Assembly (NCBI GenBank): GCA_943737045.1
Contig: CALSFV010000070.1
Location: forward strand, 372,001-436,000
Source of the DNA: Parapristionchus giblindavisi
Taxonomy: Eukaryota; Nematoda; Chromadorea; Rhabditida; Diplogasteridae
Direction: 5' to 3'
Length of the DNA stretch: 64,000 bases
The notes beneath the pieces were generated by a model. The model searched no databases, was not told the DNA's origin, and saw nothing but the letters and a program-made list of their open reading frames with translations. How positions within the stretch are numbered: the stretch's first letter is position 1; every line of letters starts with the position of its first letter. Below are positions 13,301 to 26,000 of the stretch, piece after piece. A program made the position numbers and the translations under genes.

Positions 13301-14928
13301 GAAAAAATACCAACTTTCACCTAAAACATATGGTTGAATAAATGAATTTGAGTTACTTCGGTGATATAGCCACCCTCTTCACTACATGTTTGGTTGAATT
13401 TGCACTGATTGCCGCTGCAGTTATGTTCATTATATGGAGAAGTATTGATAAGTTAGTTTATCCTATCAAGCTATGTGTCATGATGGTGACCTTTCAGTGA
13501 AGAGGAACATGTGAAGACTTTCGAATCAGGAAAGAGAAAATATAAAATGAGAGTGGATTGCTCGTGAGATTTATTTATATTTATGACGTGTTAAAATAAT
13601 CATGCTATTTAGTTCATCCTCAACTGGTCTTTTCTGTGGTATTGTATTCTTAATCGCTGCATGTATTGCAATGGGAGTCTATGTAGTTTTTGATGAACTT
13701 CATGCATGTGAAAAGGTATATTTTCATAATTCTTTAATATGAGAAATCTCATTTTATATTCATACGAACGAGATTATTGTATTCTTTAGGCACAATTAGT
13801 ATTTGGAATGTTTGATACATTTATGTTCGTAGTTACTCTTCTTGCTTGTTTGCTCGGGCTATGGAGGTAATTTCATCAATAATCTATTTATTTGTTTTCC
13901 CAATCAGTAAAAACAATAACAATAATGAAGGAAAGAGGGAGTAATACGTCAGAGTAATGAACGAAAGAGTCATTTGAACGTCATTTGAAGAATTATTTAT
14001 CAATCTTTAGTAAAAACAAACAAATTAATCAAAATGATCATCATTCCAGGATGAGATTATTATCATATTCAGAACATAAAAGTGGAGAGGTAAATGATAT
14101 CAACTTATCATTATGATAATAATATATGATTAATTGAAGATTCTTGATGAAATTCTTTTATTCTTTGGATTAATTGGAGAATTGCTCTATTGTAGTTGTG
14201 AAATTGATGTATTCATTACTCCTAGAGAAGGTTAGTGTTATTGATTGAAAAATAGTTTGAATAGAATGAATCGTTAAGGTTTCAAGCAGATGCCCGTGTA
14301 TATCTTTATTATGTATATCTTCCGATTGATTCAAGTTACAATACAAACTGTATTCATTCTTATGAGTTTTAGGTATTCAAATGAAGAAATAAATACAACT
14401 ATCTAGACAAAGTATATTATTCAGACTTCACGGTGATCCATCAAGTAGATCGATGCCTGGCAAGCAATTTGTCACTTTTCTATTAGTTGCAAATGTGACT
14501 CTTTTCGTATTTCATGTTTATGAAGGAATGAAAAAGGTTCCATCTATTTATTCATTATAATTATTTTAAAATATATGTTTTTCAAGGGATTTGGATATGA
14601 AATGCATGGAGATTCTGCTTATACCATCATCATTTATGCCGTTACTCCTTTGATTGTCTTCTATAGGTCCCAATTTTATTTATTTATTACTTTTTTTTCA
14701 AAACTTCTCATAATCAGAGAAATATTTTTGAGAACATTATCCCATTTTTCTTTTCGTTTACTACTTTAAATTGATTATCGAATTTGTAGATTCCATTCAT
14801 CAGTTTGTCTAGCAGAGATATGGAAGCATGCATATTCAAAGAAAGAAAGTTCTCATAATGAATCATTTTCATCACTATCAATGTCTAATTCAACTCCTTC
14901 ATTAGATTACGGTAGTCATCGAGTATAG
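10303..14928 (+). CDS. Otopetrin-like proton channel, copy B
   Basis: Intact paralog of copy A. Exon 1 is 10303-10347 (MTTSSKCRRLFDRPK); exon 2 is 11367-11466 (MITPPPSEIDDRKDEDGDQS); exon 3 is 11573-11636 (MSSSRSELIQYTRWTEKERA). Then come the membrane exons: HFISLITALYACILIMFSLV, IFHGYMYGMGILFLTFLYLV, the loop HTGEGAGSLYLRLGAM, VFGCAGLILYGLEIFLC, LFVQMHFIFSNSK, ICKIGFMHLTATNIWTWFRF, DIATLFTTCLVEFALIAAAV, TGLFCGIVFLIAACIAMGV, AQLVFGMFDTFMFVVTLLAC, LIGELLYCSCEIDVFI, MPVYIFIMYIFRLIQVTIQT, KQFVTFLLVANVTLFVFHVY and AYTIIIYAVTPLIVFYR. The Ser-rich tail ends DYGSHRV with TAG at 14926-14928. All phases checked are consistent. Intron 1 holds a SINE. The start at 10303 is the best first ATG that keeps frame into exon 2; a shorter form could begin at 11575. 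Role as a proton channel rests on family knowledge. Confidence 0.9.
10930..11302 (+). mobile_element. tRNA-derived SINE, copy 2 (diverged)
   Basis: Intron 1 of otopetrin copy B. It shares with the 20640 copy the B-box-like tcgcgggttcgaat, then gcgatcaataagctgaatta, gcataaaataaat, ggaataactttgcaatc, ttcacagtttgtttg and a final gccacctttaaa. The 5' part is more diverged and an extra B-box-like word (ggttcgaaac) lies at about 10973. Confidence 0.65.
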
Positions 14929-15538
14929 ATTCAATCTCATCATATACTCTGGTAACATATCCATCCGATTACTAGAGTAGTAGTTATATCTATATGTATA
15001 TTAGTTCTTTTACTATATTCCTCATTTAATCTTGACTGGTATCTCTTGTCTTTACTCACATATCAATTATGTTGTAATAGGTAATGAGTATATTAATATA
15101 TTCACGGGTTCTCCATTGTAATCTATCACCTTGTTAAATTAAATAGCATAAATGGAAGATGTCTAATTGTTGTAAGAAAATATAAACAAATGAAAGAAAG
15201 TCTGCGGTTTCACTATCAGAGACAAGTGCATCATCAAACGGGTCAAGTTCGCATCTGATAGACTCTGGTTCAAACCACAGCTCCTCCTTTTCCTTTGAAT
15301 CCTTTGCTAATTTTTCAGAGTGCTAAATAATGATATCTTTATTGAAGAATACACGTTCATGAGAATAAAGCATGAATGATTATGAGTAGAATGAATGATT
15401 AACTACAATTGAATACTCTTCACATTATATGGAAGAATAGTATTATGGCAATGATGAATTCACAATATTCACAGAAAGATCAGATCTATAGTTGATGGGA
15501 GAATGGAAATGATTCCTAATCAATAATCAGAAGGTAGA
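14929..15538. other. Convergent intergenic region
   Basis: Spacer between the 3' ends of otopetrin copy B (plus) and the EB-CE4 gene (minus). 15195-15290 contains a tRNA-like stretch with a ggttcaaacc box but no acceptable cloverleaf (listed under rejected items). Otherwise AT-rich with nothing recognisable. Confidence 0.5.
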
Positions 15539-17072
15539 TCAACGATGTCCCTTTCCAAGAGGATTATCGATTGTTGGATATTCTTTAGGACATGAACCAC
15601 AAACACGGAATGAACGAGATCCTGACGATGTTATGAAGGAACATGTTGATGGAGTCTACAATTATGGTGTACATTACGGTATGAGTTATGGTGTACATGG
15701 GGTACTGTAGTCGCGTAATCATACCTCGCATGGTTGAACTTGATCCAATTGTCGACGAGAACAATGCCATGGTTTAAACTTGAGAATACGATCAATAGGA
15801 GTGGGAGATTTCATCCATGATATCAATTGGGATACGGTAACAGGGAATACATCATCTTTGTCCATGATCTACAAGAGATTATCGATTAATTGATTGGTTG
15901 ATTTACAGTATACCTCTTCAAGAAAATCTACTAATCCATTGACAGCTTCATTTTGTGGAAGAGAAAAGAGGAATTCTGCATCAAGATTTAGAATGAATGG
16001 AGCACGTGAACCCTATTATCAAATTACATAATTATCATAAAATATTTTACAATTTCTTTACCTGATAATTTCTAGCAAAGTTTCTCCTCAACATTTCATA
16101 GACACTATTTCTGGTATCATGAGACTGTAATATTTGAATTAATCTTTAATCGTTTGATCTTTGATCTTTACCCTTATAGCATCTCTCATTCTAGATACAG
16201 CTCTTCCATCACCAGTTATGATTCTATTCACAGGAACTTCCCATATTCCTTTTATTGATTGAGTTGGACATGCACCATCTGTACACGAATATGGTAGAGA
16301 ATGATCGAGAGTTTGAGGCCTGGAATGGATAAAGAGATAGATCTAAGATCAAAGATCAAAGACTAAAGATGAATAGATCAAATCTCTTACCAGAATGGAC
16401 CTCCATTAGGTGAAATAGAATGATCATAGGTGAAGTTCCATGAAGCAAGAGTTGCAAAATGAGAATCCCCTAGAATATAGGTTAATCATATTATATACTA
16501 TACTATTACTAATGCTTATTATAGTAAGGTAATGATTGATAAGGAGAGTATACCTCCAGTCTTCATTTGAGGTGCTCTAATTCCTTTAATCATATCAGTA
16601 CCAATACGTGAGAATTCTCTCAAAGTCATTCTCATTCCTTGTAATTCCAATTGCCATCGATCCATTGATCGAGATGCTAACGATGATGAACTTAATTTAA
16701 ATATTTAATTTTAATTATTTAAAAAGAATAATATGATACCTCATTCCAGTGATTCCGATCTCGTGTCCTCTTGCATATAACCATTGAACTTGATCATAAT
16801 TATTATATTCATGAGATACGAAGAAGGTCGCTTTCAATGGACATTCATGGAAACGAATACGACCAGAGAATAATGACTAAATGAACGATTATTATAATCT
16901 CTCGTAGATGGAATGGAATAGTCCATGAGATATTCTATAGACAAAGAGTACATATAGTTGATTGACAATACCTTGTAAACCCTCGTAGTTCTATCAGTGA
17001 CTGGTCCTTCGAAAGTAATCACAACCATCTGAGGAGTTTGTGATGGAAGAAGTGAGGAAGGAGGTGATGTAC
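15539..17072 (-). other. CE4 (chitin deacetylase-like) domain exons with degenerate active site
   Basis: Domain segment of the giant gene. Exons I placed include 16972-17072, 16740-16876 and 16554-16690. Relative to animal chitin deacetylases, motif 1 (TFDDA) reads TFEGP and the metal-binding HSxTH after GHEI reads GITGM. The structural motifs [25 protein letters not shown] and the C-terminal CGSCPKEYP remain. This pattern fits a catalytically dead member. Confidence 0.8.
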
Positions 17073-20000
17073 CTAGAGATTATTGATTGATTATTGATTG
17101 ATTTCAGACGATTGTTTACCAGAATTGGAACAATAACATGACGGAAGTTGACATGATCCATTTGATGGACATTCAGTTAATTGAGTAGAAGAAGAAGACG
17201 AACGAGGATCATATTGTCGCGATACTGGAGCTAACATCAATCCTATAAGGGCAAACTATTTATTAGTAAGTTAGTAGTGGTATTGAGCTTATTATTAATG
17301 CTTTAATTAAATATTGATAATGGAATATAGTACAATTGATTGTGAAGTGTATTGATTAGTATCATGCGATTATAGTATTAGTTTGGACCTTGTTCTTTAA
17401 TCTCTCGTTTTGATTTGCATGCAACTCCTGGTTTGGTGAAACCAGAAGTACATAGACAAGTGCCTCCCATGCATTTGGAACCTCCAGAGCAGTCAGGATT
17501 CTGACTGCACGAACCTCCTGGAGCTAAATAGAGAGGGTTACTGTAGTCGATATGGAGATTAGTAGAATACCATTCGGTATAGGAAGACATCTATCATTGG
17601 TTAGTACTAAACCCTCAGGACAAACACAAACTCCAGAGATACATTGAGATCCTGAACTACATTCTGAACCTATTGGACATGGAGAACCAGGAGGAGCTGA
17701 AATACGGTAGATCATTCATATCGATTGATATCGATCGATGTCGATAGATATCGATTGATTATACCTAAAGAAGCCCGATAGATACATTGTCCATTATCAG
17801 TTTCAGTCATTGTAAATGGACAATCACAAGTCTTCGTTGATCCACAAACACGAGGCATTTCACAATCTTTATATGATGAACATTTTGTTATCTTCTTTGT
17901 CAATAATTTTGGAGATATTGATGAAACTGAAAACATTCCTTCCTTCGATATGTGATGACTTCGATAGAACTATAAACCTTTGATACAGCTATCATTGACT
18001 CTTTCATATCCTCCATCACATACACAATTTCCTTGAGTACATATAGAATTGGGTATTGATGAACAATCGGAAGAAGATGAACAAGTGAATCCTGGTTCTG
18101 AAATTTTGTTGTTTTTTCATGTTATCACAAACCAAAAAAAACCAATCCAATACGCAACAAACGATGACATTTTTGATAGACTACAAAAATAAACTTACTA
18201 GAAATCTCTCCAATTTCTCCTCTACAATAAGCATCTTCATTTGATCTTTCATCTCCTCGACATATACAATATCCACTAACACAATTTGATCCATTCTCGC
18301 ATCTTTCTCCATTGTGACATTGACCTCCAGGTAGAGCTAGAATGATATGACCATTAATACCTTCAAGTGAAAATAAAACAAACCTCGTGGCAGAAGATTG
18401 ATCTTTGATCTTTGTTCACAGAAACCAGTTGAATTAGTTGTTGTATCAGATAGACAAACACAATATCCAAGGAAGCAATGAGAACCTTTTGTGCATGAAG
18501 TCTCTGATGCACAACGAGAACCAGGGAATACCTTAATTTAATATTTAAACACAAAACATAAATAACAAATGCAAACCATCGCTTCGTTTTTCATTCTTCC
18601 AATTACACATTTTCCATCTGAAGCTTTAGCATCTGCATTACACGTACATACTCTGCAATTTATTTAAAAATTAAATGATTATACAAGAATGAATTTGCGC
18701 ACCTATCAACACAACTGGATCCATCAGGACAATCTCCTGTAGATAAACAAGCATTTCCAAGAGTTGAATATGATGAGAAAGTCTGAGGAATATTTGATCC
18801 TACTGTTAGAAGTGAGGCAAGAACACATGATGATCGATCCCCACTGGAAAAGAATCGATCAATAAATCCAATAAACAATCAATAAATCTAGATAATCGAT
18901 CGATAAATACATTACCTTGGAACATATCCTTGTGGACATTGGCATATTCCAAGAATACATTGACTTCCTCCATTACATATGATACGAACATCACATCGAT
19001 CACCAGGACGAGCTGATTATTGATTGATTAGTTGAGAATATTGATTTGATGTTTACCTGTTTGAATGGATGTTTGTGTAGTGACGACAGTTGGTGGAGGG
19101 GTCTGAAATATTTTTTTTATTATTAATAATTTTTATTTTTATCCAAAATATTTGTATTTAATAAAGATAGATAATAAACTAACAGGAAGTAGAGGTGGTT
19201 CAGGGGCTCCACAAAATGAACCCATATTAACAGTTCCCAGTGTACATGTACATATTGTATCCACACATACTGATCCATAACCACATTTAGCTGGACAAGG
19301 AATATAATCACATGAGGGATCACATTGTTCTCCTGGTGGTACTGAAAGAAAGAAATCAATATCGCGTAGTTTAGTGTCAATAATTGTATAGAAGTCGTCT
19401 AATGATAATTTTTTTCAGATATGACTGAAAGAATCATTCTGATAATTCATATTATCGAAAATTTAATTTAATTTAATATATTTAATATTTTAAATAGAGT
19501 CTTACAAGTGACAATCAATCCAGGTTCAGTGATTGGAGGAAGTCCTCCATTTCCTCCTCCTCCTCCTATTACACATATTGATCCATGAGGTGAATATCCA
19601 TAATCACATCGACAAATTGAATCAATACAAGTTGATCCTCCTCTACAAACTACTCCAGGTACTGTACATGATTCACCCGGATTCGCGTCTCCTACAATCA
19701 TATTAATGACCCATTTGAACTGGATCTGACACACTGTACCAGAGTACGGTACACAGCTTTCTTGTCCTATAACTAATCCATTTCCACATAGACAACGTCC
19801 ATTTTGACATGAAGCTCCGCCCCTACACGATGGTGTGGATATGAAATCACACTCCTATAATCATTATTGATTGGTCAATCGATAACAAACTACAGTACTT
19901 GTCCGGGAGCTCCGAGATTAGCATTGTAGATTCTATTATTCATTCCAGATCCAGAAGTCAAGGGTGAAAGAATGGAATTAGTTCCATCGAATCCAACTTG

Positions 20001-23000
20001 AGTTGGAACATAAACTGTACCAGAGATAGTAATTGTTCCTCCCGAAGTGTCCTCCAATTAAATTATGCTATTTACAAAAATGTTTCTAAGAACAAACTTG
20101 AAGTGCATTACATCCTCCAGTTGTAGAGAAACTTGAGTATCCGGGAAGACAACGACACACATTCTCCTATAATCACAAATAATCGATTTAAATGAGATTA
20201 TTCGAACAACAACGAGAAAAAAGTTATTGTCTGACTCTCTCGTTTCTCACATTCTCTCATCCTTCTCTAACCGTAAAATATTGGGATTTGAACATACCTG
20301 ACAGATAGAATAAGAACCACATTGTGCTGTTGAACCACAGAATGAACCAGGTGGTTGGAGTTGAGGATTTGTTGGTTGAAGAATAGTTGGTTGGATTAGT
20401 GAAGGAATATTGATTGATGGTTGAACAATTGGTTGAACTTCAATTGGATTGACGAAAGATGGAAAGAGAGATGTTGAGGTGATACAACCCTGAAGATAAC
20501 ATTGCATTCTTTGAATACTTTATTTGAACATATGATTAACTTCATTAACAAAAAAATTAAATTTGAAAACTTAAATTGAAGATATGATTAACTTCATTAA
20601 TTTTCAGGAAAAAAAACTTTATGGGATATTTTTTTTAAAGATGGAGGCCCTCGAATGTTGATGCAAATGTATAGCATATCTATTATGCAAGGGACAAGTG
20701 ATATGCAAGAAATTAGCACGACCGCTCATCAATCCCATAGCGCAGTGGTAAAAGTGCTCACTTGTAAGCGTAACGTCGCGGGTTCGAAACCTATTGCTGA
20801 ACTTTCCTATTTTCAAAATTTCGCGCCTTTGCCTGTACATCAAGCATGATTCTTTCACGATTCTTGCGATCAATAAGTTAAATTAGCATAAAATAATTTA
20901 TGTATGATATGTAGAATAACTTTTGCTATCATTCTGTCTTCATAGTTTGTTCACGAAAATATTCCCCGGACACCACCTTTAAATGTGCTGCCAAAATTTA
21001 TGATAATTGTGGTAGCACATGAAATAATATTTAAAATGTCTGACTTGTCCTTGTTGATAAGTATATCCTGGATGACAAATACATGCTCCACTTTGACAGA
21101 ATGAATTAGGAGGACAAGGAGATGGACATGAACTACCTTAAAGATCGAGATTGATCTTTGATCTTTGATCTTTTCATCTGAACTCACTTGAACCAGTTCC
21201 TACATTGACTTGTGCAAGAACATTGGCACATTGACCGTTGAGGGCCACCTTTAAATAAATTATTATCTTTTATAAAAAGAAAAATGAATAACCATGTTTG
21301 AAGGACAAGTGCAGACGTTATTTTGACAGATAGCATTACCACTGCAAATTGTTATGATTGGATCACACATTTGACCTGGTGATGCCTGAATATTGATTGA
21401 TTCTAATGAATATCGATTGATTCTAATGAATATAATGAATATTGATTACTTGAGAATCAACAGAAAGACATTGTCCATCTCTAATCTTTTCTCCTCCGGG
21501 ACAAACACAGAATCCCGATACACAAATGGAATTTCCTGCACATGTTTGACCTGAGGAACATGAACCTCCCGCTTCAGCTGAAATAATACATTATTCGTTA
21601 TTATCATGGAAGTCGATTAGATCAGTATTTTTTAAATCAATAATAATTGTACTTACAGTACTCGGCATTGGCAGAATTGGTACAAACTCCTACTACATTA
21701 ACAGTCCCAATAGGACATTTACAAAATCCAAAGATACAAAGGGAACCTCCGGTACAGGCTGTGGGATTGGAATCACATGGAACTCCTGGGGATTCTGAAA
21801 ACATATTTATTTATTCAATTCGTTTCATGACATCGCACACTTTTTATAGTTTTTTTTTATGTAAAGAAATATATTATGATTAGAAAAGGTAGTCATACTT
21901 GCAATCTTCTGGAAGGTCATCTTCTCCGTTGATTGTTTATGGACACAATGTCCATATTTCTCATACATATCAATAGGGCAAATACATTGACCTCCGATAC
22001 ATATTGAACCTCTTGAACATCTTTCACCTTCACTACAACTTTCTCCTGGTCCAACTTAAAAAATAATTTAGTTATTTTGACAATAATTAGTGCATAAAAT
22101 TACCTTGCGTGGGAGAACATACCCCTATGGGACTTGGATTGAACCCTTGAGGACACACACAGAATCCTTGAAGACAAACTGATCCTCCATCACAGAAATC
22201 TGTCTGAGAACACATTGTACCAGGGGATACAATTCGAGAAGAAACTGAAATCAATCAATATTCAATATTCGTTTAAGGACGATCTACCGTAATCTCGAGG
22301 AATACATTGTCTACTGGCTTGTACGAACGTTGGAGAACATCTAAAATCTGTTATTGATCGTGTTTTGTGAAGATAATATATGTACCTGCATAGTCTTTCT
22401 TCAGTACAATATGCATTGATTTCACAATGAACAGATTCATCACATGATTCACCAGGAGATAGAAGTCTTTGAGATATATCACGATGTTTCTTTTCTTTCT
22501 TTTCAATTAGTTTGTTAGGAACAAATAGCAAATCATTAGAAGAAGTTAATCGACGACGACGAGGTTGAACATCTGTTAGTGCTTTGGTTAGATTCATGCA
22601 TGTTAGTATTCATATCTTGGTGCAATGTGTTCGAAAATATAAGAATATTCTTTTAAATGATTAAAGTGTAACCTTTCGGAGTGCATTTATGATCTTTGAT
22701 TTCATGTTCTTGAGGACATTCACATTTTCCATAAGCACATGATGATCCTCCTCTACATTGAGTCCCTTGAGGACATTCCATTCCAGGATCAACTGAATAC
22801 ATATCAATTCATACCAATTGTTTAATGATAACTAACCATAAGTAACAGGAATACAGAATCCAAATCGACTTAGAGTCAATCCTTGAGTACATTTACATTC
22901 TCCATTCACACAATCAGCTCCTGATGGACATTGATTCACTGCCAAACAGCGACGACCTATCAATGAGATTAAAGATCAAAGATCAAAATGGGCGGAGTCT

Positions 23001-26000
23001 CGAACCAATAGGGATACAAGTTCCATTAAGAGGACGATGACCAGGAGGACATTCACATCGACCAGAAACACAATGAGAACCATGTGTACAGAGGATAGAG
23101 GAATGAATACAGGATTCACCCAATTGGGCTACTGAACAGAAAACAATCGATAAATCATAAAGGAGTGCTTGAAGTTCAAAACATATTTTTGAGATTATAC
23201 AAAAATGAAACAAAATATATTTAATATCGTGCAGAAAAAAAACTTAAAAGCATGCATATGGATAAGGTAAAATCAACAAAAGAAAGCCACCACACACATT
23301 GAATCTCTGGTTGAGTTCTCATAATCTTCTTCATTCTCATATCTTCTTTTCTTCTTCTTAATCTTATCATATCTTTCAAATCATTATTCATTCTCATCTC
23401 AGTATGATAATCTCCATTATTCTTTTCATCTTCTCCTTCATCTTTCACACATTTTCCATCCTTGAGAGCATGTTCACTAGGACAGAAACAATATCCTCCA
23501 ACACAATGAGAATTACCACTACACACTTCACCATTCACACAATATGAACCAGGAGGTACTGAAATATAACAAATAAAGAAATCAATATTTGAATTTTATA
23601 TGGAGAGCAGCTATGGTCAACGGTATCTTCATCGCTGAAGTATGCAATAGCGTGCAAACTGAAGATACCATTGAAATGTGTTACTCTCGACGCCACTAGG
23701 TTGGATGAGAACCAATGGATGAGAGCTGAATGATAACTATTTGCATACGAGATACAAGCGCTAATCAATAGACAAACTGTGCAAATGGTTATCATTCAAA
23801 CGGTTCTTATTCATCGATTCTCATAGGTCCTAGTGTCCTCTCGATGATCTCACCAATTGGAGGTGGTTGACATCTTCCTGAATATGATCTTTGTCCTGGT
23901 GGACAAACACAGAATCCACTAGCACAATATGATCCTCCATCACAGAATATTGATGATGTACACATTTCCCCTGGTGGTGAAGTCCATCCTTTCTTTGCCA
24001 AATTTCTTCTTGAATAGGAATTGAATCGAGGACGAATATCATTATTCTCATTGTTTATTGATTGATTCGGTGTTCGATTGTACATTGGAGGAGGATTACC
24101 ATGGAACCATGTAGATGGATTCAATGGAATCCATGATTGAGGGACTATAGATGGAGGTATATGAGGGACTGGGAAGTCTTTATTGATTGTCTGTGGTGGA
24201 GGTGATTCCATCATTGGAGCTGTGACTAGTGTTGGGAATTCCTCCATAGATGAAGATAGAGCAAGAGATCCAAGGAGTCCTGTAGGGGCAGGAACTTGTG
24301 TGCCAGGAGCATAGACGATACCATTAGAATATGGAGATACTTGAGATATGAATGGTACTCCTGTGACTACTCGAATACAATGAGATGGTCCTATTAGACG
24401 ATATCCTTCTTTACAACCACAATTGGAACATTGAATACGAGATGATAGACATGGTTGAGATTGACGAACACACGATTGAATAAATGGTGATGCAACTGAA
24501 GATATTATAAAAAAGCGAAACGAAAGATATTCAACTCTTGCACATTGCTTCTTTTGAATTTTCATATTGATAATAACATGTCTAAATAGAAGCAATGTAC
24601 AAGATATGAAATATATCCCAAAAGCAAACAACACTCAACATAAAGTAACACTCATGCAAAGATGAAATAATACCAGTGGTTGATGGAGATGGAGTAGTCG
24701 TTGTAGTCGAAGGGACAGATCTCGTCGTCGTTGTTGTTGTAGATGACGTCGTCGTTGATACACATCGAGTTGTCGAAGATCTCTGAATAGATCATTATTA
24801 TTGAGTATAGATTGAATATACATACAGAAGTTCCAGGTGGGCAGACACAGAATCCATTGGTACAAAGAGAAGAAGAAGGACAATCATTGATTGATCGACA
24901 TGATGATCCAATTGATGGAGATGAGACTAAATAGTAAGAGATTAGTATGATGTCTTCAGGTCTTGATAACATAAAAGACAAAGCATGTAGGATATGCAAC
25001 CAAATAATGATAAACAAAAGATGAAAGCAAAGGAAGGGAAAGAACCCTGGGATGATGATTCGGGTAAACATTGTCCTCCTCTTGGAATAAGAGGAGGAGA
25101 ACATCTACACATTCCATTCAAACAGAATGAACGACCAGTACAAAGATCTGATAATGAACACACTCCACCAGCTGAGACTGAAAATATGATCTTTGATCTT
25201 TAGAAGATAAAGTATGATATCTTACTCATTCGTCTATTTCCCGGTCGTGATTGAGTAACTGGAATGAGAGTAGGAGGAGGAGTGATTGTTGTGGTTGATG
25301 TAGTCCGGATGCAACGACCATCAGAAGATAACTGGAAGATTATTCATTATTATTATATATTACATATTTTGACCTAATATAACACACAAGAATAATGGTC
25401 ATCGAAAACTAGGCAAAATTCAAAGAAAATTAGGTATGGGTGCATTTTTTTATTTCAAATGTCTGCGCTCTCTCACTTCTGCGTACTCTCTCTCTCTCTT
25501 TTTAGCTCTACACTTTTCTCTGCCGTTCTCGAAAAGTCGTTAGTTGATATAATACTTACACCATGTGGACATTGGCATATTCCACGTATACACATCGTTC
25601 CATCACTACATGTTGAACTTGAATCACATTCCTCACCAGCTGAGACAATAGAGTTTGATGTCACCAATGGTTGAGGTACTGGAGCTAAAAAATGACATTT
25701 TCACATGATTCTTCAGTATAGTTTCGATCATTTTTATTCATATTATTTCCTTACAATTTCTACAATATCCAGCCAATTGATGAGTTCCTTGTGGACATGA
25801 GCATACATTATTATTATCACAGAATGATCCTCCTGAACATCTTTCATTCGATCCTCCACATCTTCCTCCTGGTCGAACATCTACTACACGTTCACAGATC
25901 TAAAATCGAGACTTTGAATCAATCAATCGTATGATTTATTTTATAAAGATATTATAGATCATTTGAATATAAGAAATGATTGAAAGATACCCCATTAACA

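Noticed and set aside
15195..15290. Possible tRNA gene with a ggttcaaacc box
   Set aside because: An acceptor-like pairing (ctgcggt with accacag) exists, but the T arm and anticodon arm cannot be folded properly and there is no A box. Probably chance or an old SINE head.
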